Shown in pieces: positions 63,726 through 64,000 of a DNA stretch of 64,000 nucleotides (position 1 is its first letter; every line of letters begins with the position of its first letter). Both the position numbers and the translations under genes were made by a program. This DNA is from Bremia lactucae (taxonomy: Eukaryota > Oomycota > Peronosporomycetes > Peronosporales > Peronosporaceae). The stretch lies in NCBI RefSeq assembly GCF_004359215.1, contig NC_090611.1:408856-472855 (forward strand), read 5' to 3'. Below the pieces are notes generated by a model. It was given only the letters and a program-made list of their open reading frames with translations. It had not been told where the DNA came from and searched no databases.

Positions 63726-64000
63726 TGTTACACAGTCCCCATTAAGTACATTTGGTACTTAAGGGGATGGTCAATTATTAAATAATAGTAATTAGACCCA
63801 ACACTCGGGTGTGGTGCACATTTGTGACCAACCCTTGTGGATGTGATGCACATGGGTGCATTCACATTAGGAGGGATGACGCCCAGCTTCATCCATGATG
63901 ACGGCTAGCGTCATCCATGATGACGGCTAGCGTCATCAGTTACGCGAGGTATCTATAAAGATACGCTCGCAATACATATTAAATGATATCTATAGAGATA
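63726..64000 (+). repeat. Beginning of another LTR (runs off the window)
   Basis: Starts 'tgttacacagtccccattaa' right where the reverse transcriptase fragment ends, with TG as first bases. It contains short inverted blocks ('tgtggtgcacat', 'gtgatgcacatgggtgcat') and a 22-base tandem repeat. No partner is available to prove the LTR. Confidence 0.45.
63893..63936 (+). repeat. 22-base tandem repeat in the terminal LTR-like sequence
   Basis: Two exact copies of 'ccatgatgacggctagcgtc' plus 'at', with a diverged third copy just before ('gatgacgcccagcttcat'). Confidence 0.9.

Overview
The window looks like a nuclear contig from an oomycete, most likely a Phytophthora or downy-mildew relative (Peronosporales). 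That placement is an inference. It rests on many 54-83 base introns with GTRNGT-like donors, closely packed genes on both strands, old Ty3/gypsy chromoviruses and Mutator-like (MULE) elements, and the gene set. Several reading frames appear to begin at TTG or GTG; for these I used the first in-frame ATG or a splice junction. Spliced genes are given as one span with exon limits in the evidence.

Layout. 1-10.7 kb is a transposon graveyard: a decayed gypsy element, an opposing LTR element, a MULE relic and scattered pieces of one LTR family. 11-20 kb is gene-rich: a helical protein, an LDAH-type lipid hydrolase, a LicD/fukutin-like transferase, a BLOC-1-type snapin/pallidin subunit and an AAAP amino-acid transporter. 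20.3-22.3 kb is an internally deleted MULE with clear terminal inverted repeats. 22.8-30.5 kb is a rearranged gypsy element ending in an LTR piece of another family. 30.6-45.3 kb holds a mitochondrial TPR protein, a very large RME-8/DNAJC13 homologue whose J domain has lost its HPD histidine, a P5A-type ATPase and an alpha/beta hydrolase with Gly at the nucleophile position.

45.5-48.5 kb is a tandem array of at least 12 tRNA-Gly(UCC) genes in units of about 197 bases, broken by a 778-base N gap. It abuts a minus-strand copy of the second gypsy family (48.5-50.3 kb). 50.7-63 kb is again gene-dense: RadA/Sms, a small basic protein, a MutY glycosylase, a NAA60-like N-acetyltransferase, a broken unknown gene, a class II-like photolyase with one in-frame TAG, a small zinc-binding protein, a GNAT acetyltransferase and a C2-domain membrane protein. 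The window closes with a gypsy reverse transcriptase relic and the start of another LTR.

Functional themes are DNA repair (RadA, MutY, photolyase within 9.3 kb) and endomembrane biology (RME-8, BLOC-1 subunit, P5A ATPase, NAA60, LDAH, fukutin-like protein). I found no CRISPR array, no viral gene, no toxin gene and no convincing new multi-gene system. The most unusual items are the tRNA array, whose acceptor stem carries a mismatch in nearly every copy and which has no T4 terminator, and several conserved-looking proteins with altered catalytic residues.
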